Positions 1-10,538 of a stretch of 64,000 nt of DNA are shown here, in pieces. The notes under the pieces are model-generated. The model did not search any database. It saw nothing but the letters and a program-made list of their open reading frames with translations, and was not told where the DNA came from. The position numbers were made by a program, and so were the translations under genes. This stretch comes from Massospora cicadina (Eukaryota; Entomophthoromycota; Entomophthoromycetes; Entomophthorales; Entomophthoraceae), in assembly GCA_022478985.1 (NCBI GenBank), contig JAKSZP010014447.1, positions 1-64,000 on the forward strand, read 5' to 3'. The first letter of the stretch is position 1, and the number at the start of each line of letters is the position of its first letter.

Positions 1-707
1 CCAAACAGTGTTTGGTAACCTGACAGATCCTAAATCAGGCATTTAAATTGGGCAAGCACAGTAAGCTGGATTACCAGCACAAAGAATGCCCCATATGCAC
101 TGAACTGGAATCAGACATAGAACACCGTTGTTATGAATGTGCTATGCTCAAAAAATACTGGTCTACGATGCATTACATCCTATCAGGCGAACATATGCCA
201 CTGGGTATACATCCATTGCAGGACCTTTTCTTTACAAAAACTCTGAGAATGGCTCTGATCCAACTATGAGCCTTCATTTACCATTATTGTGTATGGGTAA
301 TTCACTGTGCTCTTGTCTCCAAGGTTTTGAGCAACGAGCGACCCCATCACAGAGGTTTGGTATTTAGACCACTTGGATTATCTCCAATCAGCTCCATCAG
401 ATCTCAAAATTCTCGCGCATAATCCCCAGGTGTTATAAAGCCACACGTTTGGCTTTCCCCACCAGATTGCTCATTGCATGTGATGAAGCTACTAATCTAC
501 TGAGAATTGAATGGTCTGTAAGCCTGCTGATGCTAGAACTGTGGCTAGCGATGGCAATCACTGATCAGCAATGGTTGGAGGTGCTAGATCTCTAGCGGCC
601 CAAAACCCTGGTCCTTTTTACCCTTAGCCAAATCGCCTGTATTCCGCCCTCCCCTCTTACTTTCCCTTAAATTTCTATTCTAATAAAGTATGGAGTTTTG
701 AAAAAAA
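1..707 (+). pseudogene. 3' end of a LINE ORF2 with zf-RVT domain and poly(A) tail
   Basis: The readable frame from about position 48 encodes a Cys/His cluster of the form CPIC-x9-H-x3-C-x5-W, which is the pattern of the zinc-binding domain found at the C-terminus of many LINE reverse transcriptases (zf-RVT). The frame runs past a stop at 267-269 into further compatible sequence (to about 410), so the ORF is broken. The unit ends with an AATAAA signal near 682 and a run of A at 701-707, after which a different repeat begins. The RT domain itself would lie left of the window. The same kind of cluster closes the complete LINE at 12144-17426. Assignment to a LINE is solid; the clade is not determined. 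Confidence 0.65.
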
Positions 708-790
708 TCTAGCATAATCAGGTCAGCTTTTGGCTCTAAACTTGAATTTTATAAAGGTTAGTTATTCAAATCCTTGTGCAATAACTTTTA
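708..790 (+). repeat. dispersed repeat R1 (second copy at 18694-18776)
   Basis: The sequence starting TCTAGCATAATCAG recurs at 18694 in the same orientation with roughly 80 bp of clear similarity, including a GCTTTTGGCTCTAAA block. No coding potential is seen. Here it lies immediately 3' of the LINE poly(A). Confidence 0.55.
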
Positions 791-835
791 TATTGATTAA
801 ATATAAAATTAAATCACTCAACCAAAATAATTAAA

Positions 836-1033
836 CTTATGGAGTTAATTGAACTTCAACCACTTACCTGAAACCATACACCCATTGAATTAACCTAAAT
901 TTACCAACCACCCAGTTATAACCAGTTAACTTATTGAATCAACTAATCACTAACTGTTTGCTAAAACCACCAAGCTTTTTAATTGACCCAAAAACAACCA
1001 ACCACTTGGCAAACCCATTTAACTATCAAATTA
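836..1033 (-). repeat. degenerate minisatellite M1 (about 45-52 bp unit)
   Basis: Read on the minus strand this is a loose tandem array built on the theme TTGATTCAATAGGTT, AGTCAAGTGGTTGGT, GGTTTTAG. Units are heavily diverged and vary in length. The same theme occurs at 3225-3450, 5735-6215, 18567-18640 and 19385-19460, so it is a dispersed family and not a single local array. Confidence 0.5.
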
Positions 1034-1039
1034 ACTGAA

Positions 1040-1255
1040 TATCAAACTTCTCAGCCATAACAATATACTGATTTCTATTAATTGATATAAAATTTTCTCT
1101 TCTTATATATAAAACTTTTTATTTTGTTATTTGAATCAAAAAATCCGGCTTTGAGGTGCAAACAGATCCCTCCTGTCCACCTATATACAAATTTTCAAAG
1201 CTCTACATCCTGTAGTTTTGGGTGGCTTTGCGCACACACACATGCACACACATAC
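1040..1255 (-). mobile_element. Helitron-like repeat T, copy 1
   Basis: On the minus strand this copy contains a GTGTGCGCAAAGCC start, a GGATGTAGAGCTTTGAAAAT block, a TATATAGGTGGA block and an AAAAGTTTTATATATAA segment. These blocks recur in the same order at 3545-3666, 17442-17660, 19066-19300 and, inverted, at 19480-19650. The CTGACTCATC/TAGAAACTTGAAACTTGG wording of the 19.1 kb copy resembles sequences I associate with Helentron-type Helitrons; that assignment is from memory and tentative. A CA-rich microsatellite lies at 1230-1260. Confidence 0.4.
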
Positions 1256-1402
1256 ACACTTGCTTTTATTTTTATTAGATAATTCAAAAATTAATCATAT
1301 GGAACTAATCAAGTCTAATAAGTCTAATCTATCTGGGTGAGCATTGGCAATTATTAAATCTGAAATTTTTGAGTCTGATAAGTTAAATCTATTTGGGTGA
1401 GT

Positions 1403-1452
1403 GGGTGAGAATTGGTGAATATTATCTAATAGTTCACCAAATTATCTCACCC
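1403..1452. repeat. imperfect hairpin
   Basis: GGGTGAGAATTGGTGAA is followed after a 13-bp loop by its near-complement TTCACCAAATTATCTCACCC, giving a stem of about 17 pairs with a few bulges. It lies among AT-rich repeats. I cannot say whether it is a transposon terminus or chance. The rest of 1256-2018 is AT-rich and holds no gene that I can see. Confidence 0.4.
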
Positions 1453-2018
1453 AAAACTAAACAAAATCAGTATTAAAGTTTTAAGTAGATTAAGTAAAGT
1501 TAGGATAATCAGCTCACCAACCACAAGGGCAACAGCAAAGCTGTTAGTCCGAGTGACTTGAGAGTAGCACTGGCACAGCCTATAGGCTATATCAATGTGT
1601 GCATATAATTTAACCTAAGCAAAAACAAGTAACTCCACTTTATAATATAAACCCTAAACTATCAGTTCAACTTATCTGGGATTATTAACCCAAGCAGTGC
1701 TGGGTAACTTTGCTAGTCCTATAATTATATAATAGAAAGTGTCCTGACTCATCAATGCTGTGATTGGCTGGACCCTATTTTCATAGCATTTTGCATCAAA
1801 CTTCAGATTGCAGATTAGATGCTACTAACTTAAAGCTTTGCACTTTAGATTTTGGATCAGTTTCACAAAATCATTTGTTAAATTGTAGCTTTATGTCACT
1901 TTATTATCAGTTCCAGATCATGGATCAGTTTCTGTTCAGTTGATACATTGGAACTTAATAGATAATTGGTTATCAATCAAATGATTCAATGGATTTGATT
2001 GGGTTTAGTCATATGGTG

Positions 2019-3177
2019 TGCAAGTCTTGGGAAACACCCTCTCCGTTTAGATTGGGGGTGTTCTCTTTTCCATCCAAGAAGGGGCCAAGAAGGCCAGTAG
2101 TCCCCCTCATCACTCAGAGCAATCCCACTCACATGGTGGACAAGTGGTAGGTGATGGCATACCCTTTGAGGATTCCACCCTAACCCTAGTTCTTATATCT
2201 AAAGAATTAGTAGGGTACATTAAGGGAATCTGTAGCAAGTTGGCAATGAATTGGCACCTGCTTGGGGCAAAGGGGCCAAGTATGATTAACAATGGCAAAC
2301 ATTTGACATTAAATTTTTGACAATTTTATGCCCTTGGAAACAAAGCCCATAGGGCATGCAATTGCAAATAACAAAGTACCAAGTGTAGAATAGTTAGGCA
2401 AACTTGATGGCATCAGGCCATTGGGAAATGCATTTCACAGTTCAAAACCCACCACAGACAAACCAAAATCCCTGCCTAGTAATAATTACTTCTTACCTAA
2501 ATGGACATTGGAGTGACCAGGTGCAGGTGGGTTGGGTTTCCCAAACCTGTTCCTGACCTCATGGGTCTGCCCTTATGTGGGATGGCCTTGGGAGGTTCCA
2601 GCAGCCCATCTGGTGATATGTCATCACTCTAGCCACTGAACCTGAAGAAAATTGGCAATTTGGCCATCCATTAAGGAACCAGCAGTGACTTGTACTGCCA
2701 CCAACAATTTTGAAGTTGCTTTAAAGTTATTCATTTTCCCCTTGCTCAATATTATTAGGTTAGGTGAATCTTTTTTTAGTACTAGATGGTCCCATTGGGA
2801 GGTTAGGTGAATCTTGAGGGCCCTGATCCAGAGTTTGTCTAAGCTATTTCCCAAATCAATCATCTATATAAGCAGTTGTAACACAATGAGAAAATTTATG
2901 GTTAATATTCAATATTTCAATTCAATAAAACTCTGTATCAAAAATCCAACTTTATTCTTATGACAAAATTTAATTCACTCATTCCAATAACACTTTTCAC
3001 AGCTCCTAAACCCATGGGCCCAGGGGCTATGTCAGTCTTTTTTGTTTCTGGGTTGCTATCTATATTAATGACCTTTTGGAATATGCTGGTTATTTTCTCA
3101 ATACATAATTAAATGTCACTCAGGTAGCAGTGCATCTGGCATTTGGACAAGCCTTCTAGATGTTTGGGTATCAAGAC
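2019..3177 (+). mobile_element. family C element, copy C1 (solo-LTR-like)
   Basis: Homologous to C2 (10539-11691) and C3 (24164-25591). It starts TGCAAGTCTTGGG, matching the TGTAAGTCC starts of the other copies. It is flanked by TGGTG on the left and TGGTT on the right, an imperfect 5-bp duplication. A TATA-like CTATATAAGC lies near 2862 and an AATAAA near 2925, the spacing expected for U3-R-U5 of an LTR. The upstream part aligns with the conserved coding blocks of C2/C3 but is very decayed. A 27-bp A-tailed mini-insertion sits inside at 2773-2799. The right end is the least certain boundary. Confidence 0.55.
2773..2799 (-). mobile_element. A-tailed mini-insertion, 27 bp, with 16-bp TSD
   Basis: The 16-bp sequence AGGTTAGGTGAATCTT occurs at 2757-2772 and again at 2800-2815. 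Between the copies lies a 27-bp insert. Read on the minus strand it ends GGACCATCTAGTACTAAAAA, preceded by CCCAATG. Three other sites (4122, 20201, 47536) carry the same 3' sequence with different duplications. This is the longest copy seen and so shows the most 5' sequence of the unknown source RNA. Confidence 0.8.
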
Positions 3178-3224
3178 TGGTTGGCAACTCTAAACTCTAT
3201 CTGCCAACCTTATGATAATTTAAA

Positions 3225-3450
3225 GGAGTTTTAGTTGATTTAATGCAATTAATTAGTTTAGTCATTTGGTTGGTGTTCTTTAGTTGATTTAATAGATACA
3301 ATTGGATTTAGTCAAGCCGTTAGTAGGTTTTAATTGATTCAATAGATTGTGATGGTTTTAATCAAGTAGCTTATATATTTGGTTTGATAGGTTTAATTTA
3401 TTTTGGCTGAGTGGTTTTTAGTTGATCTAATAGATCAAAAGGTTTTGCTA
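3225..3450 (+). repeat. minisatellite M1, copy 2
   Basis: At least four diverged units of about 48-52 bp with the recurring words AGTTGATTTAATAGAT, GGATTTAGTCAAG and GGTTGGTG. Same theme as 836-1033 on the opposite strand. Confidence 0.55.
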
Positions 3451-3544
3451 TGCAGTTTAGTAGCTATTTTGACAAGAGGATAATTTTAATTGCTTCTTAC
3501 TTATCAATAAGCTCCTCCTACTCCAAATAAACAAATTATCATTA

Positions 3545-3666
3545 GTTTTTGATAACAAATCAAGTGTTTATGTGCGTGTGATACTCAGCAAGAACTACAA
3601 TATGCAGAGCTTTAAATTTCTAAACATAGGTGGATGGGAGGTGGTCTATGTGCACCTTGAAGCTGG
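3545..3666 (+). mobile_element. Helitron-like repeat T, copy 2 (fragment)
   Basis: Carries ATATGCAGAGCTTTAAAT and ACATAGGTGGATGGGAGG, aligning with the minus-strand copy at 1140-1255 (GGATGTAGAGCTTTGAAAAT and TATATAGGTGGACAGGAGG). It directly precedes family A copy A1. Confidence 0.4.
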
Positions 3667-5690
3667 ATAACTTAGTTTTTATATAGAAGAAAATATTTTT
3701 AAATGTAAGAAATAAGATTTATTTATGTTTAAAAGATAATTAGTTTAAGGAAGTCTCTTTCCGCTTGGTGTAACTTTCTGAGAAAATCTTACAGAAAATT
3801 TTTTTTTAATTTACCACTGTAGTTTTACTCCAATGTCATCAAATTCCCCGCCAGCTGCTCCAGTGTGGGGCAGCGGCAAAATTCCCCCTGCTGTTTTCTG
3901 TCTGGCAGGAAAACGCGCTCAGACTGGCCCATCCAGTCATACCAAACCCCTGGGATAATTCATTCCTCCCAAGGATCTTGACGCCCACCTTGCTCTAACC
4001 CAAATGGTGCCTCATTGCCCCCTGGTGCTCCCCCAGAGCAACATGCGTTTTGGCCTTAGGTCACTTATGGAAAACTTTTCCCATACCACAACCAAGCCAT
4101 TATTGAAATGGCACAGGCGGTACCATCTAGTACTAAAAAAAGAAATGGCACAGGCGGTGATGATACCCACCGGATTTATTAATATCCACCCCTACAAGGG
4201 GTATTTTGATATTGGTTTCACCTGAGAAGCTGATGCCACCACTGCAGAAACTGTGCCCCTGGTTTTCCAAGGTACCCTCTCCCCACAATTTGAACCTGGC
4301 TCCCAGAGGATACCACTTTGGTGGTTCAGTTTGCTGGTTTACCTACCCACCTCCTCCCTGTGGTGCTCCTCCAGGAGCTGATGGACGGTTTGGCAGCCTA
4401 TGGCTCAACCCCATCTTACAATTTGTGGTCCCAAATGGGGCCACACGCCTTGCTAGGCCTTGGGCGTATGCCACAATCTGCCCTGAATTTGGTAAAATTG
4501 CCTTGTCAATTCCCCCTTGTGCTGTCATCCCTTCTGCCTCTGACAAATATTCTGAGCCCATGTCAAGGGTGGGTGGACGATCTGTCCATCCTGTTTTGAG
4601 TTGGATTACTCAAAAATGCAAGTGCCCTTCTTTAGTTGTTTCTGACGGCTCTAATTTTTGCCTGCAAGCTTCAATCTGTCACCCACCCCACACCAGTTTC
4701 AGTATGGGGTATGATACTACCTTCCCCTCCCCCCAAAGCCTGTTGCTGAAGATGCGCCTGCAGCCACCAATCAGCCTCCTCCTGGCCCCAGTGCCACACA
4801 TGCTCCCTCCAATCAAGCACCATCTTGGACCCCAGTTTGCTCTCATGCTTTCTCCAATGAACTAACCAAACTTTAACCATATGCCGATTCCCCAATTTAA
4901 TTCAACCAGAACCCATGGGAGTTATTGGCTGAAATCGACAAATCAGGTAATCTCATTGAAGAACCATCTCTAAAAATTGAGAAGTTTGATAATGCAGAAA
5001 GAGATGCCAAATACCCCCTTATTTATATTCTCCACGGCCAAATGCCAAATCATTTTGCAGTGATCACCAGCTTGCAGTCAAAGTAGCTGCCACGCCAGAT
5101 TTTCATCCCCTCTGAAAAGCTGTCACCAAATCAGTGGTGATGCTCACAGGAGGTATTCCACCTCCTGTTATCCCCTTAACTCTCACCCCACAAAATAAGA
5201 CTACAATGAATCATTTACACAAAAATGTCAATGACGCTATCCAGAACATGGTAACTGTAGCACAGAATCCTAAAGCTAAGTTTACCTGAACCAATATTAC
5301 CACATTTATTAAACTCCCAGTTGCCTGCATTAAAGCCAAAAGAATTATCTGAATATACCATTGCCATTTTTTTGGATGGCAATATTCATGAGATACCAAT
5401 CAATAGTGATATTGAACCACATTCTGCCAATGCCCCGATGCCCTTGCTCTCCACCTTGACACATGCCCTACTCTGGGATGAGGAAGCTGCTGCCAAAGAT
5501 GAGTCCCCAATCCCCCTCTACTTCTGTCAAAATTGGATAAGCGGTTTTCTGCTGCCCCACCTGGTTGGTTGTTTTTGTTTAGTGTATCATTCAATTTACT
5601 CATTTTGGGCGTTTTGTTTGAATTGATTAGTTTTGTTAGTTTTTAGTTTTTGTAATGTTTGTCCCCTGGTCAGCTTACATCAAATAAATC
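3667..5690 (+). mobile_element. family A element, copy A1, encoding a broken unknown protein
   Basis: Homologous along its length to A2 (43293-45315) and, more distantly, to A3. Conserved protein blocks, spread over several frames, include GFINIHPYKGYFDIGF (near 4165-4220), a block ending LMDGLAAYGS, then NPILQFVVPNGATRLA in another frame, NPWELLAEIDKSGNLIEE (near 4910-4965) and a C-terminal NAPMPLLSTLTHALLWDEE (near 5430-5490). I recognise no known domain. The 3' end TGTCCCCTGGTCAGC...ACATC is followed by CAAATAAAT repeats, as in a retroposon tail. Frames are broken by several shifts and stops. A TGA after KFT is shared with A2. The 5' boundary is approximate. Confidence 0.6.
4122..4141 (+). 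mobile_element. A-tailed mini-insertion, 20 bp, with 17-bp TSD
   Basis: GAAATGGCACAGGCGGT occurs at 4105-4121 and 4142-4158, and ACCATCTAGTACTAAAAAAA lies between. The homologous copy A2 has a single GAAATGGCACAGGCGGT at the same place, so it preserves the empty site and proves an insertion event after A1 and A2 separated. Confidence 0.9.
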
Positions 5691-5734
5691 AAATAAATCA
5701 AAGTAATCAGTTTATTATTACAGCTGAAGAGTCA

Positions 5735-6215
5735 GATATTTGGTTAACTTGATAGTTCAATAGGTTTGCCAAGCAGTTGGTGGTTTTATGTTGATTTAAT
5801 AGGCTCAATTAGTTTTGGGTTAAGTGGTTGTTAGGTTTAGCTATATATTAATATGTAAAAGAAAACTTTGTACCACTTTTTTAACATATTGCATGAACAG
5901 AGGAGTGTGAGTTTTGTCATAGTATAATTAGTATTATTTGTTAATTTAGCCCAAAAACAATGCTGGGTAAAATGGGCTATCAACATGATATAAAATTTAG
6001 TTTATCATTTCAAATCATTTGCCTATTAAACTGATCAACATCAGGTAACACCACTATTATCTGGTTGATTTAACATTTTCAGTTAGTTTTAGTTGTGTAG
6101 TTGGTAGTTTTAGTTGATTAATAGTCAATTAGTTAGCTTTTTCTGAGTGGTTGGTGGAATTTGATTAAATTGATAAGTTCACTGGGCTTGATTGAGTGGT
6201 TGGTGGTTATCTATA
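5735..6215 (+). repeat. minisatellite M1, copy 3, in two blocks
   Basis: Blocks at about 5735-5850 and 6050-6215 repeat GGTGGTTTTA, GTTGATTTAATAG and GGTTAAGTGGTTG. Between them is AT-rich sequence with no visible gene. Confidence 0.5.
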
Positions 6216-6219
6216 ATAG

Positions 6220-6690
6220 AAAATCTAAAAAAAAATTTTGGAAAAAGAACAATCTTTAAAAAAGGTACAAAAGTATGAAAGAGTTGAGAATTCATGCCTC
6301 CTCAATAAAACTTTTTTAAAGTTTACACTCTGCCTTAAACTGAATTATAGATTTTGCTCACAAATACAAATCATATCTTATGTCTGGATTAGATTTAAGT
6401 GTAAACTAAAAGCAACTTAGAATATACAATGCCAAGTATATAAATTATAAATGCTTATTATGATTCAGTTAAATATGGCACTAACTTCAAAAAGGGTTTT
6501 ATTGAGGAGGGATAATTTCATAATTATATCATAATTTTTGTGCCTTTTTAAAGGAGATTCTTTTTTCCCAATTTTTTTGGAGCAAATTCTTTTTTCCTAA
6601 AAAGGCTTTACCCCCAGTTCTTTTTTCCCAGAAATTTAGTGCTTTTTTAAAATAGACCTTTTTCCAGTTTTATTAAAAATCACTATTTAA
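6220..6690. repeat. fold-back (long inverted repeat) segment F1
   Basis: The left arm (about 6240-6360) contains CTCCTCAATAAAAC. The complement of the right arm (about 6430-6690) contains CCTCCTCAATAAAACCC followed by matching sequence ATACTTGGC/ATGCC. The arms are diverged inverted repeats of well over 100 bp. The same sequence recurs as F2 (22600-23060), including AAGTTAGYGCCATATTT. Next to both copies lies a 70-bp tandem array, so F appears to be part of the larger Helitron-like repeat H. Three copies of TTCTTTTTTCCCA are seen at 6555-6635. Confidence 0.5.
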
Positions 6691-6799
6691 TGTATCTTTT
6701 TTTAACTCTCACTATTTCTTTATAAAATAAACCTCATTGTATATATTATATAGTACTCATATACAATTATACTAATCATTATTTTATCAAACTTAGTGT

Positions 6800-7241
6800 A
6801 TCTTATTGCTCATTATAAGCTGAATTTCTTGGTTGCCATCTACAATAATTTGTTTTATTAAATTTAGTTGCTTTAAGTGGTAGAGTAGGGACCTCTACCG
6901 CTGCCCCCCAATTTTGATTCTGGTACTGGAACTTTGGGTAGGGGACAATTATGACTGTGTTGGCATTGCACACTAATGCCCCAAACCGAAGTAGCAAATA
7001 GCAAAGGCGGCCCATGGAGTTCCTGGCCTATTAACGCCATGCGTGGAGGTTTTCCAGATTTTATCATCCTTTCCCATTCATTTGATTTCCCTTAATTGGT
7101 TCAGAATTGTCCCCAGGTCGGCCCACCTCAAATAAAATAAAATAAATTAAGTTGCTTTATTTGTCAAATTATGCTGACTTTACTGATTGCCATCTACAAT
7201 AATTATTTTATCAAAATTAGTTGATTTTATTGGTCAAAATT
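6800..7241 (-). repeat. 70-bp tandem array M2, left part, interrupted by SINE S1
   Basis: Units contain TACTGATYGCCATCTACAATAAT, TTTTATCAAATTTAGTTG and TTTATTGGTCAAA. Copies are seen at 6800-6866 and 7160-7241, with S1 between them. The array resumes at 10304-10495 after A3. The same array occurs in the opposite orientation at 22125-22455. Confidence 0.65.
6876..7149 (+). mobile_element. tRNA-derived SINE-like element S1 with 10-bp TSD
   Basis: The head AGTGGTAGAGTAGGGACCTC...TTTTGATTCTGG resembles the A- and B-box regions of a tRNA. The body (starting AACTTTGGGTAGGGGACAAT) is shared with S2 and S3 in part. The 3' end TTGTCCCCAGGTCGGCCCACC is followed by CAAATAAAATAAAATAAAT, matching the 3' ends of family A elements. 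AGTTGCTTTA flanks it at 6866-6875 and 7150-7159. It sits inside the M2 array, whose unit gives the uninterrupted reading. No protein is expected; small ORFs here are chance. Confidence 0.7.
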
Positions 7242-10200
7242 CAAAAATTATTTGAGGCATGCCAACCAGGGGGTGGACATTATCAATTTAAAGCAATAAA
7301 GCCCAAAACAAAAGGGAAACAAAATAAAATAAAATAAAACCTTTAACCAGATAGGGAGTGGAATGCTGCTAACCCATGATGGCAGAGGGGGAGGGAGGGT
7401 CAGGCAGCTCTTTATCAGGTGCAGGCTTTGTGTCAGATGCATATTTGTTGTAGAAGCGTACAAAAGCTGAGAGCAGGGGTGTTGGGGCATCAGAATGGTG
7501 GGGTTGAAGAAGGGTGAAATAATGGTTGCTTACCTCAAGACTGGCTTGAAAATAGCCTCAATTAACTCTGCAACATGATTTTCTGCTAAGATGCAGGCAT
7601 CCGGGAGTTGGCCAAGCTGTCAATTGTTTTCTGGGTAATTTTAGAGGTTAGGTTAAATATTTCTAGATTTGCAACATGTGCGACAGCGTTATTAGCTTCA
7701 GTAGCCAATTTGGTGATTTACTTTCATGCTACTTTAGGGAATTAGGGGAAGTCAATTCTTCTTAGCCCTTCATGGAATTGACTAACTGATTGGCCACTGC
7801 TTTGTGGAGGTGGTGGCTATGGAGTGAGGCTATCACTGATAAATCAAGTTGGTGGTCACTTTGGAATGGGATGGCATTGGGTTTAGGAGCAGATCATCAG
7901 AGGAGAGGGTTTTATCAAAATCAGAATTATAAAATTCAGTACAATTATATTTATCTGGGCCTTTTTTACCAGATTCATCCTCATTCATGATCATTTTACC
8001 TGATTTGTTAACCTCCTCCAATAGGTCCCATGGATTTTGGTTTATGAGATTAGTAGTGCAGGATCTGGGTGGATGTTAGGATGCAAATGGGTGGGCGCTT
8101 GGGTATTAATGGTGGTCCAGTCCTGGCTCTGATTGGTCAGTTTAACCCCAGGTGGTGAGTGTGGCTTTTTGTTTTGGTGGGTGCTTTCCCATATTGGCCC
8201 ATCAAGTGAGAATGTTGGGTGGTAGTGGGCAACAAAACGCCTGTAAAAATTTACTGGTTTGGTTATTATTGGCAAACAACCCTAGTAATCTTTTTACTAC
8301 ACAGGTTCAGTTTCTTGTGCACTTCGTCTGATTTGTGTAATATATTAGATTATTGGTTGATAATAGTATGATGACTATTATCCATAGTTGAGTGTAAATT
8401 CTTATATCTTGGCCCAACGCTTGGCCAGTATTCCCAATTAAAATACTTGAGATGTCATGATCTAGGGATTCATTCCCTCATTCTGTCCAACCTGATCTTA
8501 GCTGAGATTCCCTGGTGACAGTCTCTTTGGTCCAACACACAGTTGGCAGCAATCCCTGATTGTGTCTCCTTCTTCTCTAGATCCCTGTTCAGATCTTTAC
8601 TCTTTTCACTAAGAGTCTTCTAATTATAGCACACAGAAATAATATCCTTGAGAAGAATAGCATAATTGAAAGCTGATAATAGTTTACAACTTAAACTATA
8701 TACCAGAGGAAAACTATAGAACTTTTTTTTTCTAAATGCTGTTCTCATAAATACTGTTTTTCTTAGGAGTAAATTCTAGGAAATTTTTAGTGAGGATTCA
8801 GTCGTCTAACCCTCAGCTGGCACCTCTTTGATGAAATGGCAGCCGTTGCCATTGAATCACCCATCTTCATCTCAGAAGCAATGGTCTTCCTCATCCTGGA
8901 TAGGATTCTGTTGTTGGACATCCTTGAGACCTAAATGGAAAGATCCAGAAAATATGTCCCTAACGTTTTCCTCTTGATCCAAGTGAACCAACCATATTTG
9001 GCTAGCGACCTGCTTAGGTAATGGGACTTTTTACCCATTAAGGCAGGTCACGCACCAACTGATTGATTTTCTATATGCAGGCGGCATCACTTGCCTCGCA
9101 ACTTGCTATTCATTCCCAATCAGTTGGTAATGAAGCCTTACCAATCCCAATTGGTACACCTGATAGTTAATCACTATCAGATGCCCTATCTCGTCGGCAA
9201 CTTCACCCAATGAGATCTTAAGTATTCATCTGGATTGATCCCCGTCAGATATGACCAGGCGAATATTTCAAAATCCTCCAAACATAGTTACTCCAAAACT
9301 CGGGCCAACCAATTTCCAATTCACTTCGCCTTAGGGAATTTACTCCAGCAATTCCTGGTAATCTAGCAGGCTGGGAATATGGGCAAAAATCCCAATAAAT
9401 CCCCATTCAGATTCCACTAAAATGGTTCCAAAATAGTAACAGGTGATTTGGCATGGGGAATGACCTTTTTGTTTGGTCAATATCAAAACAATTGGGGCAA
9501 ATCTGTCAACCATTATTGACATGAGCCCAAAAGAAATGCTCTGATGCTGCAGCAATGCGATCATGTTGTGGGATTTGATGGGTATTTGTAGATTGATTTA
9601 AGATACTGGTTGTAGTGTCTCAAGTGGCAATAAGGCGCTCTGCACCATAAGGAACTGTGAATACTAGGTTGGGCTGAGTGCCATATGACAAAAGCCCCAA
9701 CATCAACTTGTCATACAAAATCTGGGGTGGGAGATGTGAGGGGAGATTGGCAAATGACACCACCAATGCTGTCATCAGGGAGACGAGTTTGGGTAGTGGG
9801 GACTGGGGTAACTTTATATATTATATGGGTCAACTCCGCCGCTGTAGCATCCTCCTCTGTTTGGAAACCTACATCAAAATAACCCTTAAAAGGTAAGAAA
9901 TTGATAAAGCCAACTGGCATGAAGGCAGTATTAGTAAGTTCAATTATTGCTTTGTTGGCATATGGGAATAAATGACCATAATTGACATAAAGACAAAATT
10001 GAATAGTGGATTGGGGAGGGCAAGATGATGGGTAGAGTTGAGTGGATCCTCCAAGGTGGAGTGTTAAGTCCCATGGAGGGACAAAATGGCCTATCAATTT
10101 TGGTGGATTATTTAAGCCCATCTGAATGTGTTTCCCTGATAGGCAGAAAATGCTGGGATGTGGTCATCATTTCCCCACACTGGAGAAGCAGGCAGCGGAT

Positions 10201-10303
10201 CCAAGGACATCAATTGAATAATAGACGTGGTCAGATAGCTGTAGATAATTCAACCTTTTTTGTAAAATTGCTCAAAAGTGAGATCAAGTGGAAAGGATTT
10301 TTT
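7242..10303 (-). mobile_element. family A element, copy A3 (diverged), encoding a broken unknown protein
   Basis: On the minus strand the first part (10121-9711) encodes GFINFLPFKGYFDVGF and a following block ending NLVFTVPYGAERLIAT, aligning with A2 blocks GFINFHPYKGYFDLGF and ILQFVVPNGATRLAG. Further on are PWDLLEEVNKSGKMI (A1: PWELLAEIDKSGNLI), LPDACILAENH and, at 7500-7370, DAPTPLLSAF followed by ELPDPPSPSAIMG (A2: DAPTPLLSAL, ELPDPTSPSTMEG). Amino-acid matches are better than expected for such diverged DNA, which points to past purifying selection. Product unknown. The 3' end CCCCTGGTTGGCATGCC is the family terminus. The flanks resemble each other over about 18 bp (7223-7241, 10304-10321), a likely degenerate TSD within M2. 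A separate 1.06-kb insertion lies inside at 8292-9353. Confidence 0.65.
8292..9353 (-). mobile_element. unidentified retroposed insertion D inside A3, with 11-bp TSD
   Basis: CCTAGTAATCT at 8281-8291 and CCTGGTAATCT at 9354-9364 differ by one transition and flank a 1,062-bp segment absent from the matching place in A1 and A2. Without it A3 has the length of A2 (about 2.0 kb). On the minus strand it ends GTGTAGTAAAAA, so it looks A-tailed. The first third (9350-8850) gives protein-like stretches such as LGEVADEIGHLIVINYQ and WLVHLDQEENVRDIFSG with stops between them. I do not recognise the source. Confidence 0.55.
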
Positions 10304-10495
10304 GTTTTTATTGTTTAAATTATGCTAACTTTACTGATCATCATCTACAGTAATTCATTATAAAATTTGGCTGCTTTTATTAGTTATTATATGGTAAATT
10401 TACTGATCACTATGTAAAACAATTTATTTTATCAAATTTAGATAGTTTATTGGTAAAATTATACAATATTGATAGCCATCCATAATGATTTAAGA
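10304..10495 (-). repeat. 70-bp tandem array M2, right part
   Basis: About two and a half units with TTATGCTAACTTTACTGATC, ATTTTATCAAATTTAGATAG and TTTATTGGTAAAATTAT. It continues the array seen at 6800-7241, which is split by S1 and A3. Confidence 0.6.
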
Positions 10496-10538
10496 TCATC
10501 TTGCTATGATCTCACACTTTCTGGATTATGAACATACC

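Noticed and set aside
1694..1720. Helitron 3' end at GTGCTGGGTAACTTTGCTAGT
   Set aside because: Similar in wording to the ends at 12081 and 19378, but no homologous body was found upstream, so it was not annotated.
4206..4865. 219-codon ORF as a real gene
   Set aside because: It mixes correct and wrong frames of family A; comparison with A2 and A3 shows the conserved blocks cross several frames.
9340..9564. Zinc-finger protein in A3 (CPNC...H)
   Set aside because: The Cys/His spacing is not conserved in A1 or A2, so the resemblance is probably accidental.
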